A DNA stretch of 64,000 bases from Mediannikoviicoccus sp037890055. Its GTDB lineage: Bacteria; Bacillota; Clostridia; Tissierellales; Peptoniphilaceae. The notes beneath the pieces are model-generated. The model made no database searches and was not told the DNA's origin. It saw only the letters and a list, made by a program, of their open reading frames with translations. Positions 26,433-35,315 of the stretch are shown here, piece by piece (position 1 is the first letter of the stretch; each line of letters opens with the position of its first letter). The translations under genes and the position numbers were made by a program. The stretch lies in assembly GCA_037890055.1 (NCBI GenBank), contig JBBKBD010000002.1. One strand, written 5' to 3'.

Positions 26433-27665
26433 TTAAGCTTGTAATTCTACAACAAAAGTGTTGCCCTTGTCTTCGAAGTTTCTCCAGTATATTTTTCCAT
26501 TATGACTTTCTGTAATACTTTTTGCAATTGCAAGCCCAAGACCATACCCTCCCTGTGAGTCCCTTGATCTAGACTTAGACTCTCTTACAAAGCGTTCGAA
26601 AATTCTCTTTGCGCAGTCTTCGTCTATTGGTGCTCCCATTGAGGTGACTGAAAATATAATCCTCTTTTCTTTTTTAATCAGTCTAATAAGTATGTCACTG
26701 TGTGGCTTTGCATATTTGCAGGCATTGTCTATAAGTATAATTGCAAGTCTTTTAAGTTGTTTTTTATCTCCTTCTAGTGTCAAGTTATCTTCTTTTTCTT
26801 CAAATATCATTTTCAAATCATTTTCAAAGGCGATTGATTCAAAGGTAAGTGCTACTTCTTCAACTAGCTCTGAAAAGTTAACTGTTTCAAAGTTTAGTAC
26901 CATGTTTCCTGAGTCTCGTCTTGCCAAGAAGAGCATCTCTTCCACAAGGCCCTTCATCCTTTTGGTCTCGTGTTCTGTGTTGTCAATCCACTTTATTTGA
27001 TTCTCGTCATAGTTTTCATATTTTTTTAGTATTTTAAGATTTGCAAGTATAACAGTAAGCGGCGTCTTTAGTTCATGTGAAGCGTCTGCAGTAAACTGCT
27101 TTTGGTCGTTCCAGGACTGTTCAACTGGATCCAATGCCTTGGCAATTAAATATTTTGCGATAAATCCGATTAATATCATTGTGAAGACAAAGGAACTTAT
27201 TAGTGACTTTGCCAAAAGCTTTATCATATTTATTTGTGGGGAAATGTTTAGTAAAAAAAGTATGTGATGTCCATCTGAGGTCTTTACCAGTTGGTATTTA
27301 AATTCTTCATTTAAAATAAATCCTCTTGTAGATTGATCAGGGTCAATGCTATTTACGATCTTTTTTATAATATCATCTTTTAATTGTCTATTTATATTGC
27401 TGGCAATAAATTTTGGTTCTCCGTCTATCTCATAGACAAAGGTGGGTTGGCTTTTGTTATCTCCTCTTGCAAAAAAAGGCACCCCATATATTTCTCCACC
27501 GGTAAATAGTTCTGAAACTACATTTTGTAGATAGTCGTCGGTGCTTATATTTATTACTCTATAAAAGTAAAAAAATATACTTGAAAAAACAATTAAAAGA
27601 ACTGCTCCTACCAGTGATATTGAAATTATTAAAAATTTTTTCTTTAGTTTATCCAGTATATTCAA
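26433..27665 (-). CDS. Sensor histidine kinase
   Basis: 410 residues. Two membrane helices (about 11-36 and 153-172) enclose an extracellular sensor part of about 115 residues. The phospho-acceptor is H197 in FTADASHELKTP, then N-box LIDNACKYAKPH, G-box GGYGLGLAI and a final G-rich turn. No HAMP or PAS is evident. The start is TTG (27665) with AGGA 7 bases upstream, overlapping the regulator gene by 17 bases, so the two are coupled. The signal is unknown. Confidence 0.93.
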   Translation of the reverse strand: MNILDKLKKKFLIISISLVGAVLLIVFSSIFFYFYRVINISTDDYLQNVVSELFTGGEIYGVPFFARGDNKSQPTFVYEIDGEPKFIASNINRQLKDDIIKKIVNSIDPDQSTRGFILNEEFKYQLVKTSDGHHILFLLNISPQINMIKLLAKSLISSFVFTMILIGFIAKYLIAKALDPVEQSWNDQKQFTADASHELKTPLTVILANLKILKKYENYDENQIKWIDNTEHETKRMKGLVEEMLFLARRDSGNMVLNFETVNFSELVEEVALTFESIAFENDLKMIFEEKEDNLTLEGDKKQLKRLAIILIDNACKYAKPHSDILIRLIKKEKRIIFSVTSMGAPIDEDCAKRIFERFVRESKSRSRDSQGGYGLGLAIAKSITESHNGKIYWRNFEDKGNTFVVELQA

Positions 27666-28323
27666 GTTTATATCCTAACTTTCTTAACGTTGTTATTTCA
27701 ACCTTACTCTTTATAAATTTAAGTTTCTTTCTTATAAATGAAATGTAAACTTCTACGTTATTATCTTCTGCGTCTGAATCGTAGCCCCAAATTTTTGAAA
27801 TTAAATCGTCCTTGGTTACCACTATATTTGCATTTGACATTAGTAGTTTAATAATTTCAAACTCCTTTGCTGTTAGGTTGATGGATTTGAAATTAGTTGA
27901 GATGCTATAGTTATTTAAGTCTAGAACTAAGTCTTCAAACTTAAGTTCATCTAGTATAACCTGCCCCTTTCTCCTCGTAATAGCCCTAATTCGCGCTAGG
28001 AGCTCTTCTACATCAAAGGGTTTAGTCATATAATCATCTGCACCATAATCCAGTCCTTTGACCTTTGACTTTACTTCGTCTCTTGCTGTGAGCATAAGTA
28101 TTGGTGTTTCTATTCCCTTTTTTCTAATCTCTTTTAAAACTTCGAAGCCGTCCATCTCTGGAAGCATAACGTCTAGTATAATGCAGTCGTATATTTCAGA
28201 TGAAGCATAGTAAAGTCCGTCTACGCCAGTGTAGACCATATCCGATTCGTACTTTTCCTCTTTAACTATTTCGGAGATTGCCTCTGCAAGTCTCACTTCA
28301 TCTTCAACTATTAAAATTCTCAT
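27649..28323 (-). CDS. OmpR/PhoB-family response regulator
   Basis: 224 residues: receiver domain with phospho-acceptor D51 (IILDVMLP), K at YMTKPFD, and a C-terminal winged-helix DNA-binding domain (LTAKEFEIIKLLMSN, VEVYISFIRKKL). It pairs with the kinase downstream. Targets cannot be told from the window; no obvious operator-like repeat was seen in its own leader. GAGGTGAAGTGA precedes the ATG. Confidence 0.95.
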   Translation of the reverse strand: MRILIVEDEVRLAEAISEIVKEEKYESDMVYTGVDGLYYASSEIYDCIILDVMLPEMDGFEVLKEIRKKGIETPILMLTARDEVKSKVKGLDYGADDYMTKPFDVEELLARIRAITRRKGQVILDELKFEDLVLDLNNYSISTNFKSINLTAKEFEIIKLLMSNANIVVTKDDLISKIWGYDSDAEDNNVEVYISFIRKKLKFIKSKVEITTLRKLGYKLEYTG

Positions 28324-28418
28324 TCACTTCACCTCATTAGTATCATAGTAACAGAGTTTCATTAAAAAATTCTTAAAGAATATTTATTTCATTTGAAATT
28401 TTATTAGTTTTTATATGT

Positions 28419-28446
28419 AAAAAGGGAATGCTTTCGCACTCCCTTT
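28419..28446 (-). terminator. Terminator after hppA
   Basis: On the minus strand AAAGGGAGTGC-GAAA-GCATTCCCTTT followed by TTAC; GAAA tetraloop stem with one G-U pair. Confidence 0.9.
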
Positions 28447-28462
28447 AATAAGCGAATTTATT

Positions 28463-30484
28463 TTATTTTCCAAATGAGTTTATAATGATTCCACCATATT
28501 GGTAAATAAGTGGAGCGAATACTAATGATACTACTGTCATTAACTTAATAAGGATGTTTAGTGAAGGACCTGATGTATCTTTGAATGGGTCTCCAACTGT
28601 ATCTCCGTTAACAGCTGCAGCATGTGCTGGTGAACCCTTACCACCGTGGTTACCATCTTCAATGTATTTCTTTGCATTGTCCCATGCTCCACCTGCGTTT
28701 GACATGAATATCGCCATTAGTACACCTGTGATTAATGAACCTGCTAGTAATCCACCAAGAGCTTCTGCTCCTAATAAGAATCCAATAAGGATTGGTGATA
28801 CTACTGCAAGAACTCCAGGAACGATCATTTGTTTTAAAGCTGCTGAAGTGGAAATGTCTACGCATGTCTTGTAATCAGGAGTTGCTTTTCCTTCCATGAT
28901 TCCAGGAATTTCTTTAAATTGACGTCTAACTTCAATAATCATATCGTTAGCTGCTGTTCCTACTGCATCCATTGTAAGTGATGAGAATAGGAATGGAAGC
29001 ATACCACCGATTAACATACCTGCAACTACTGCTGGTTTTGAAACGTCAATTGATTCAAGTTGTACAACTTCATTATATGATGCGAATAGCGCTAATGCGG
29101 TTAGGGCTGCTGATCCAATTGCGAATCCCTTACCGATAGCTGCTGTAGTGTTTCCAACCGCATCTAGTTTGTCAGTAATATTTCTAACTTCTTCTGGTAG
29201 GTTTGACATTTCTGCAATTCCGCCAGCGTTATCTGAAATAGGACCATAAGCATCAACTGCTATAGTCATACCACAAGTTGAAAGCATACCAATTGCAGCA
29301 ACTGCTATACCATAAAGTCCTTGTTGTGGGTTTTGTGCTCCGTTAGCTGAAATAAATGCAACGATTATACCGATTGCAATTATAACGATTGGAGCTGCTG
29401 TTGACATCATACCTACTGCAAGACCAGAGATGATATTTGTAGCTGAACCTGTTTCTGATTCTTCTGCAATTTTTTGTACTGGTTTCTTGTCTCCTGAAGT
29501 GTAGTATTCAGTGAAGTGAGAAATTAATACTCCAACTACGATACCTATAGCTACAGCTATGAATGGTTGATAGCTTTCAAGAATCATCTTTGAAAGTACT
29601 GCTGCACCAATTATAGCTAATATCGCAGAAATTAATGTACCACCATTTAATGCCTTTTGTGGGTCTTTGTCTCCTCTAACTGTTAAGATACCAATAATTG
29701 ATGCTATAACACCAAGGGCTGCAACTGCAATAGAGTAATAAATACCTTGTGCACCAAAAGCAACCATTCCAAGTGTAATACCTGAAAGGATTGATCCTAC
29801 ATATGATTCGAAAAGGTCAGCTCCCATACCTGCAACGTCCCCTACGTTATCTCCAACGTTATCTGCAATAACTGCTGGGTTTCTTGGGTCGTCTTCAGGG
29901 ATACCTGCTTCAACCTTACCTACAAGGTCTGCTCCAACGTCTGCAGCTTTAGTGTAGATACCACCACCAACTCTTGCGAAAAGAGCGATTGATGAAGCAC
30001 CAAAACTGAATCCTGTTACGATTGTTGCATCTTTAAAGATTAAGTAACATGCTGTAATACCGATAATACCAAGACCTACTACGCACATACCCATGATTGC
30101 TCCACCTGAGAATGCAACGTTTAAAGCCTTCGCCATACCGCCTTCTTTAGCAGCATTTGCTGTTCTTACATTTGCTTTTGTTGCAGCAACCATACCGATA
30201 TAACCTGCTGCCATTGATAAAAGTCCACCTAGTACAAAGCAGATAGCTGTCTTAATTCCAACTGCAACGCCTAATACTATTGCAACAACAATTAAGAAAA
30301 TAAAGATTGCTTTGTTTTGTCTTCCAAGGTAAGCCATTGCACCTTCGTGAATAAAAGAAGATATTTCTTTCATTCTATCTGTTCCCACAGGCATGGAGTT
30401 TATTGAATTAAGTTTAATAAAAGCAAAGATTAATGCTAATACTCCTGCACATATGGCAACATAACCAAAAATATTTGATTCCAT
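28463..30484 (-). CDS. hppA: Membrane-bound ion-pumping pyrophosphatase, K+-dependent type
   Basis: Integral membrane enzyme that hydrolyses pyrophosphate and pumps H+ or Na+. 673 residues with about 16 helices. The signatures GGGIYTKAADVGADLVGKVE and DNVGDNVGDVAGMGADLFESYVGS are intact, as is the C-terminal DTVGDPFKDTSGP. The segment GNTTAAIGKGFAIGSAAL has Ala where K+-independent enzymes have Lys, so K+-dependent; this subgroup includes Na+ pumps, but pumped ion is inference. It salvages energy from biosynthetic pyrophosphate. Single gene between two terminators. Confidence 0.96.
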   Translation of the reverse strand: MESNIFGYVAICAGVLALIFAFIKLNSINSMPVGTDRMKEISSFIHEGAMAYLGRQNKAIFIFLIVVAIVLGVAVGIKTAICFVLGGLLSMAAGYIGMVAATKANVRTANAAKEGGMAKALNVAFSGGAIMGMCVVGLGIIGITACYLIFKDATIVTGFSFGASSIALFARVGGGIYTKAADVGADLVGKVEAGIPEDDPRNPAVIADNVGDNVGDVAGMGADLFESYVGSILSGITLGMVAFGAQGIYYSIAVAALGVIASIIGILTVRGDKDPQKALNGGTLISAILAIIGAAVLSKMILESYQPFIAVAIGIVVGVLISHFTEYYTSGDKKPVQKIAEESETGSATNIISGLAVGMMSTAAPIVIIAIGIIVAFISANGAQNPQQGLYGIAVAAIGMLSTCGMTIAVDAYGPISDNAGGIAEMSNLPEEVRNITDKLDAVGNTTAAIGKGFAIGSAALTALALFASYNEVVQLESIDVSKPAVVAGMLIGGMLPFLFSSLTMDAVGTAANDMIIEVRRQFKEIPGIMEGKATPDYKTCVDISTSAALKQMIVPGVLAVVSPILIGFLLGAEALGGLLAGSLITGVLMAIFMSNAGGAWDNAKKYIEDGNHGGKGSPAHAAAVNGDTVGDPFKDTSGPSLNILIKLMTVVSLVFAPLIYQYGGIIINSFGK

Positions 30485-30511
30485 TTTCTCCTCCTATAAA
30501 TTTTAATAATA

Positions 30512-30541
30512 ACAAAAATAAAGCGATTTCTTTAATCGCTA
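30512..30541 (-). terminator. Terminator after secG
   Basis: On the minus strand AGCGATT-AAAGA-AATCGCT followed by TTATTTTTG. Confidence 0.85.
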
Positions 30542-30552
30542 AATTTACAATA

Positions 30553-30780
30553 TTACTTCGATATCATAGCCAATATCAATGCTGAAAGTAAAAATATGAT
30601 TGATGCTACTATAACTATTCTATCAATGTAGTAATTCTTTGAAGTTTTTCTACCATATCCTGCAGTATTAGAGCTTTCTGTAAGTGATGCTAATCCATCT
30701 GACTTAGACTCTTGTAATAAAACTGCAACTATAATAACTATACTTGCTAATCCAAGTAGAACTTGTAAAAAAGTATTCAT
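30553..30780 (-). CDS. secG: Preprotein translocase subunit SecG
   Basis: 75 residues with two membrane helices (about 2-20 and 51-72) and the SecG middle segment LLQESKSDGLASLTESSNTAGYGRK. It supports SecYEG export. I start at MNTFLQ (30780), directly after GGGAGGTGGCAA; the longer in-frame start (30840) adds 20 residues with no ribosome site. Confidence 0.94.
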   Translation of the reverse strand: MNTFLQVLLGLASIVIIVAVLLQESKSDGLASLTESSNTAGYGRKTSKNYYIDRIVIVASIIFLLSALILAMISK

Positions 30781-30840
30781 TTGCCACCTCCCGTGCATAA
30801 GTTCATTTACGATAATATCATAATTATACATTCCTATCAA

Positions 30841-30886
30841 GTAAAAAATAAGGAAAGATGTCTATTCCATCGTCAATAGACATCTT
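30841..30886 (-). terminator. Terminator after tkt
   Basis: A 13-bp stem (AAAGATGTCTATT side, 30854-30866, pairing with 30875-30886), minus-strand tail TTTCCTTATTTTTTAC. Confidence 0.75.
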
Positions 30887-30898
30887 AATTATCAAACC

Positions 30899-32869
30899 TT
30901 ACTTTAAAAGTTCAAGTGATTTTTCTACTATATTATCAACTGTAAATCCAAACTTTTTAAAAAGCTGTTCAGCAGGTGCTGATGCACCAAAGCCTTCCAT
31001 TCCTATTGTGATTCCATCTAGGCCAACAACCTTGTCCCAACCAAATGTGGAAAGGGCTTCAACAGAAACTCTCTTTCTTATTTCATTTGGCAGTACATTG
31101 TCCCTATATGACTTTTCTTGTCTCAAGAATAGGTCTAGGCTCGGCATTGAAATTACCCTTACGCCATGGCCTAATTTGTTTAGTCTTTCAGCTGCTTCAC
31201 AGATTAGTCCAACTTCCGAACCTGAAGCCATTAGAATAATATCTATTCTGTCTCCTAAGTCCTTTAGTACATATCCTCCATGCATTGCATCTTTAGATGT
31301 TTCTTCAAGATTTTTTAATTTTTGTCTTGATAGAGCAAATACTGTAGGGCCTGTTTTATTTGTAAGTGCATATTCATATGCTGCCGCTGTTTCCATTCCA
31401 TCAGCTGGTCTAAATACGGTTGTGTTTGGTGTTGCTCTAAGCATTGCTATCTGTTCAATAGGTTGATGTGTTGGTCCATCTTCTCCAACTCCAATGCTAT
31501 CGTGGGTCAAGATGTATAGAACTTGTTGATTCATTAGGGCAGAAAGTCTTATGGATGGCTTGAAGTAATCGCTAAATACTAGGAATGTGGCAGCGTACGG
31601 AAGTAGTCCTCCATGTAAGCTGATTCCATTTGCAATTGCAGCCATGCCCATCTCTCTAACACCAAAGTTTATATTGGATGCTCCTCTATTTTTTGGACTG
31701 AAAAATTCAGAATTTTTCATAACAGATTTGTTTGATGGTGATAAGTCTGCTGATCCACCAAATAGATAAGGAACTTTTTCGGCAATTCTATTTAAAACTG
31801 TTCCTGAATACCCTCTTGATGCGTCATCTTTTTCAAATTTGTAGAAGTCATCATCAAAAAGATTTGAAGGGATTTCCTTTTCAAAGGAACTCTTTAGTTG
31901 AGCCGCTTCTTCAGGATATTCTTTTTCATATTTTTCAAAAAGAGCATTCCATTTATCTTCAACTTTTTGTCTATTTTCATTATCCCTGTTTATGCTTTCT
32001 GAAACTTCACTTGGAACATAAAACTCTTCTTCGTAATTCCAGTTTAGTTTTTCTTTTAAAGCCTTTACTCCATCTTCTCCTAGGGCTTCGCCATGTGCTT
32101 TTGCCATGCCTTCCCTTGGACTGTCTGCACCAATTTTAGTTTTGATTTCAATTAGTGAAGGCTTTAAAGATTTCTTTGCTTTGTTAATAGCCTTAAGAAT
32201 TTCTTCACAGTCTGTTCCATCTTCTACTAAGAAAGTTTCCCAGCCTAGTGCTTTGTATCTGTCTATAACGGATTCTTTAAAAGCTATTTCAGTATCACCT
32301 TCAATTGTGATGTTATTTGAATCATAAAGTACAATTAGTTTTGAAAGTTCATTTGTACCTGCAAATGAAGAAGCTTCGTTTGAAATTCCTTCCATTAGAC
32401 AACCATCTCCCACTAGTGCATAGGTGTAGTGGTCAATAATATCTAGTCCTTCTCTGTTGTACTTTGCAGCTAAATGGGCTTCTGCCATAGCCATTCCTAC
32501 AGCCATGGAAATACCTTGTCCAAGTGGCCCTGTTGTAGCTTCAACTCCAACAGTATGACCATGCTCTGGATGGCCTGGTGTCTTTGAGTCCAATTGTCTA
32601 AAATCTTTTATGTCCTCAATCGTTACACCATATCCAAATAGATGTAATAGAGAATATAGTAACATTGAACCATGTCCAGCAGATAAAATAAATCTGTCTC
32701 TATTTATCCAATTTGGATTTTTTGGATTGTGCTTTAAAACATCATTCCAAAGAGTAAACGCCATTGGCGCCGCTCCTAAAGGTAATCCAGGGTGTCCTGA
32801 GTTTGCCTTTTGAATGGCCTCAGCCGATAAAACTTTAATAGTGTTAATTGCCAACCGTCTATTATCCAT
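30899..32869 (-). CDS. tkt: Transketolase, full-length
   Basis: Thiamine-diphosphate enzyme of the non-oxidative pentose phosphate pathway, moving two-carbon units between sugar phosphates. 656 residues in one chain, unlike the split two-subunit form of some clostridia. Seen: SGHPGLPLGAAPMAF, the ThDP motif GDGCLMEGISNEA...NNITIEGD, REMGMAAIANGISLHGG and THDSIGVGEDGPTHQPIEQ. Own promoter and terminator. AAAGGAGTTTAAT precedes the ATG. Confidence 0.97.
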   Translation of the reverse strand: MDNRRLAINTIKVLSAEAIQKANSGHPGLPLGAAPMAFTLWNDVLKHNPKNPNWINRDRFILSAGHGSMLLYSLLHLFGYGVTIEDIKDFRQLDSKTPGHPEHGHTVGVEATTGPLGQGISMAVGMAMAEAHLAAKYNREGLDIIDHYTYALVGDGCLMEGISNEASSFAGTNELSKLIVLYDSNNITIEGDTEIAFKESVIDRYKALGWETFLVEDGTDCEEILKAINKAKKSLKPSLIEIKTKIGADSPREGMAKAHGEALGEDGVKALKEKLNWNYEEEFYVPSEVSESINRDNENRQKVEDKWNALFEKYEKEYPEEAAQLKSSFEKEIPSNLFDDDFYKFEKDDASRGYSGTVLNRIAEKVPYLFGGSADLSPSNKSVMKNSEFFSPKNRGASNINFGVREMGMAAIANGISLHGGLLPYAATFLVFSDYFKPSIRLSALMNQQVLYILTHDSIGVGEDGPTHQPIEQIAMLRATPNTTVFRPADGMETAAAYEYALTNKTGPTVFALSRQKLKNLEETSKDAMHGGYVLKDLGDRIDIILMASGSEVGLICEAAERLNKLGHGVRVISMPSLDLFLRQEKSYRDNVLPNEIRKRVSVEALSTFGWDKVVGLDGITIGMEGFGASAPAEQLFKKFGFTVDNIVEKSLELLK

Positions 32870-32899
32870 ATTAAACTCCTTTGCTTATTCCTATCTATT

Positions 32900-32928
32900 A
32901 TTATAACCATAGCTAAAGCTATCTACAA
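32900..32928 (-). promoter_or_regulatory. tkt promoter with palindromic spacer
   Basis: -35 TTGTAG (32923-32928), 17-base spacer, -10 TATAAT (32900-32905). The spacer contains the perfect inverted repeat ATAGCT-tt-AGCTAT (32909-32922), placed where a repressor could block polymerase. Confidence 0.65.
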
Positions 32929-32943
32929 GTTTATAAACAGATA

Positions 32944-35274
32944 TTACTTTATTAAAGCTAACTCCAATACTTCGTCAATAGTTTCAACAAATTTAATTTC
33001 AATATTCTTCTTAACATTTTCCGGTATTTCATCAAGGTCCTTTTTATTTCCCAGCGGTAATAAAACCCTCTTCATAGAGTATCTATTTGCTGCAAGTACC
33101 TTTTCTTTGACTCCACCAATTGGTAAAACTCTTCCCCTAAGGGTAATTTCACCTGTCATGGCAAGTTCATGGTCAACCTTCTTTCCGCTTAGGGCTGAAA
33201 CTAAAGCTGTTGTTATGGAAATACCTGCTGAAGGTCCGTCCTTTGGCACTGCCCCCTCTGGGAAGTGTAGGTGAATGTCCTTGTCTTTATAAAATTCACC
33301 TTCAATGCCAAGGGCTTCTTGATTGCTTCTAATATATGAAACCGCAGCCTGTGCCGACTCCTTCATAACATCCCCTAACATTCCAGTTAGCTTTAATTTG
33401 CCACTTCCCTTCATGACATTTGCTTCGATTGTAAGGATTTCTCCACCAACGGAAGTCCATGCCAATCCATTTACAACGCCTACCATGTCTTGTTTTGGAA
33501 TGTCGTCATCAATAATCTTTTCGTGCCCGATATACTTTTCAAGGTTTCTGCCATCTATTTTTATTGACTCTTTTTCGTTTTCAACTATTTCAACAACGGC
33601 TCTTCTAACGGCCTTTGATATTAATCTCTCTAGATTTCTAACTCCTGACTCTCTAGTGTAGTTTAGTATAATCTTTCTTATGCTAGCATCTGAAATACTA
33701 AATTGTTCTTCTTTTAAACCATGTTCTTTTATTTGCTTAGGCACTAAATACTTCTTAGCTATATTGAACTTTTCAAACTCAGTATAACCTGCAATTCTTA
33801 TAACTTCCATTCTATCCAGAAGGGCTGCTGGAATTGTGTTAAGTGAATTTGCAGTTGTAATAAAAATAACCTTGGACAAGTCAAATGGAATCTCAATATA
33901 GTTGTCTATGAAGCTGTCATTTTGTGCAGGATCCAAAACTTCCAGTAATGCCGAAGCTGGGTCTCCTCTGAAATCTGAAGAAAGCTTGTCTATTTCGTCA
34001 AGCAAGAACACAGGATTTTTAGTATCTGCTTTTTCAAGTAGCTTAATAATCTTTCCTGGCATTGCTCCGATATAGGTTTTTCTATGGCCTCTTATCTCCG
34101 CTTCATCTCTAACTCCACCAAGCCTCATGCTTACAAATTCTCTGTTGGTTGCATTTGCAATTGATTTTACTATGGATGTCTTACCAACTCCTGGAGGGCC
34201 TACAAAGCAAAGTATTGGTCCCTTTAGTCCTTCCGTAAGTTTTCTTACGGCGATATATTCTAAAATTCTTTCCTTTACATCATTAAGTCCGTAGTGGTCT
34301 TCGTCTAATATTGTTCTGGCCTTTTTTATATCGTAACTTTCCTTGGAAGCTTTTTTCCATGGAAGTGACAATACTTCATCTAGGTATGACTGAATGACAT
34401 TTATCTCGGGACTTCCCATGGACATTGTCTTTAGTCTATTGGCTTCTTTAAGAAGATGTTTTTGTGAGTCCTTATCCAACTTAAGTCTTTTTATCTTCTT
34501 GATGTAGTTATCAACAAGGGACTCGTCTTCCTCTTCTCCAAGTTCTTCTCTAATTGCAGTAAGCTGTTCTTTTAAAAAGTATTCTCTTTGCGACTTGTTT
34601 ATCTGAACATTTACTTTTTTGTTAATCTCTTCTTCAATTCTTAGGTACTCTATCTCTTTTAAGAAGATTTCATGTAGGGATTTTAGTCTTTTTACTATGT
34701 CCACTTCTTTTAATAGTGTGTAATAGTCTTCAGTCTTTAAATCCAAATAGGAACTAATTGTATCTGTTAAAAGAATTGGATCATTTATCTCCATTAAAGG
34801 AAGAACCATCTCTTGTGTTATTAGTGGATTGTTACTAACATATTCATTTACATCTTTTAAAAGAAGTCTTCTTAAAACTTCCATCTCCTCTGTAGGATTT
34901 TTTATTTCTTCTTCCTCTATTATTTCAACCCTTGCTACAATGTAATTATCCCTATTTGCTAACTCAAGGACCTTGCATCTAGATTCTCCTTCAACTAGAA
35001 CTCTAGTGTTGCCACCGGGAAGCTTTAAGGTCTGTTTTATTTGAGAAACCACTCCATAGTCATAAAGGTCTTCAAACTTTGGATTTTCCTCAATAGCTTC
35101 AATTTGTGGTACAAGCAAAATCCTTTCGTCATTTAATAAGGATGTATTTAAAGCATTTATTGATTTTTCCCTTCCCACATCAAAATGCATTATTGTGTGA
35201 GGATAAACGGAAACTCCTCTTAAAGGTATTACCGGAATTATCTTTTCAAGGGAATTGTTTTTCTCTTTATCCAT
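32944..35274 (-). CDS. lon: ATP-dependent protease Lon (LonA)
   Basis: 776-residue AAA+ protease for damaged and regulatory proteins. N-terminal substrate domain (PVIPLRGVSVYPHTIMHF), Walker A GPPGVGKTS, Walker B FLLDEIDK, and the Ser-Lys dyad in HFPEGAVPKDGPSAG (Ser) and LPIGGVKEKVLAA (Lys). It follows clpX after a strong terminator with only 41 bases between, so it has either a promoter hidden there or read-through expression. Confidence 0.98.
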   Translation of the reverse strand: MDKEKNNSLEKIIPVIPLRGVSVYPHTIMHFDVGREKSINALNTSLLNDERILLVPQIEAIEENPKFEDLYDYGVVSQIKQTLKLPGGNTRVLVEGESRCKVLELANRDNYIVARVEIIEEEEIKNPTEEMEVLRRLLLKDVNEYVSNNPLITQEMVLPLMEINDPILLTDTISSYLDLKTEDYYTLLKEVDIVKRLKSLHEIFLKEIEYLRIEEEINKKVNVQINKSQREYFLKEQLTAIREELGEEEDESLVDNYIKKIKRLKLDKDSQKHLLKEANRLKTMSMGSPEINVIQSYLDEVLSLPWKKASKESYDIKKARTILDEDHYGLNDVKERILEYIAVRKLTEGLKGPILCFVGPPGVGKTSIVKSIANATNREFVSMRLGGVRDEAEIRGHRKTYIGAMPGKIIKLLEKADTKNPVFLLDEIDKLSSDFRGDPASALLEVLDPAQNDSFIDNYIEIPFDLSKVIFITTANSLNTIPAALLDRMEVIRIAGYTEFEKFNIAKKYLVPKQIKEHGLKEEQFSISDASIRKIILNYTRESGVRNLERLISKAVRRAVVEIVENEKESIKIDGRNLEKYIGHEKIIDDDIPKQDMVGVVNGLAWTSVGGEILTIEANVMKGSGKLKLTGMLGDVMKESAQAAVSYIRSNQEALGIEGEFYKDKDIHLHFPEGAVPKDGPSAGISITTALVSALSGKKVDHELAMTGEITLRGRVLPIGGVKEKVLAANRYSMKRVLLPLGNKKDLDEIPENVKKNIEIKFVETIDEVLELALIK

Positions 35275-35286
35275 ATCTTACCTCTC

Positions 35287-35315
35287 ATAAAAACAGGCTC
35301 ACTAAAGTGAGCCTT
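35287..35315 (-). terminator. Terminator after clpX
   Basis: On the minus strand AGGCTCACT-TT-AGTGAGCCT followed by GTTTTTAT. Confidence 0.9.
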
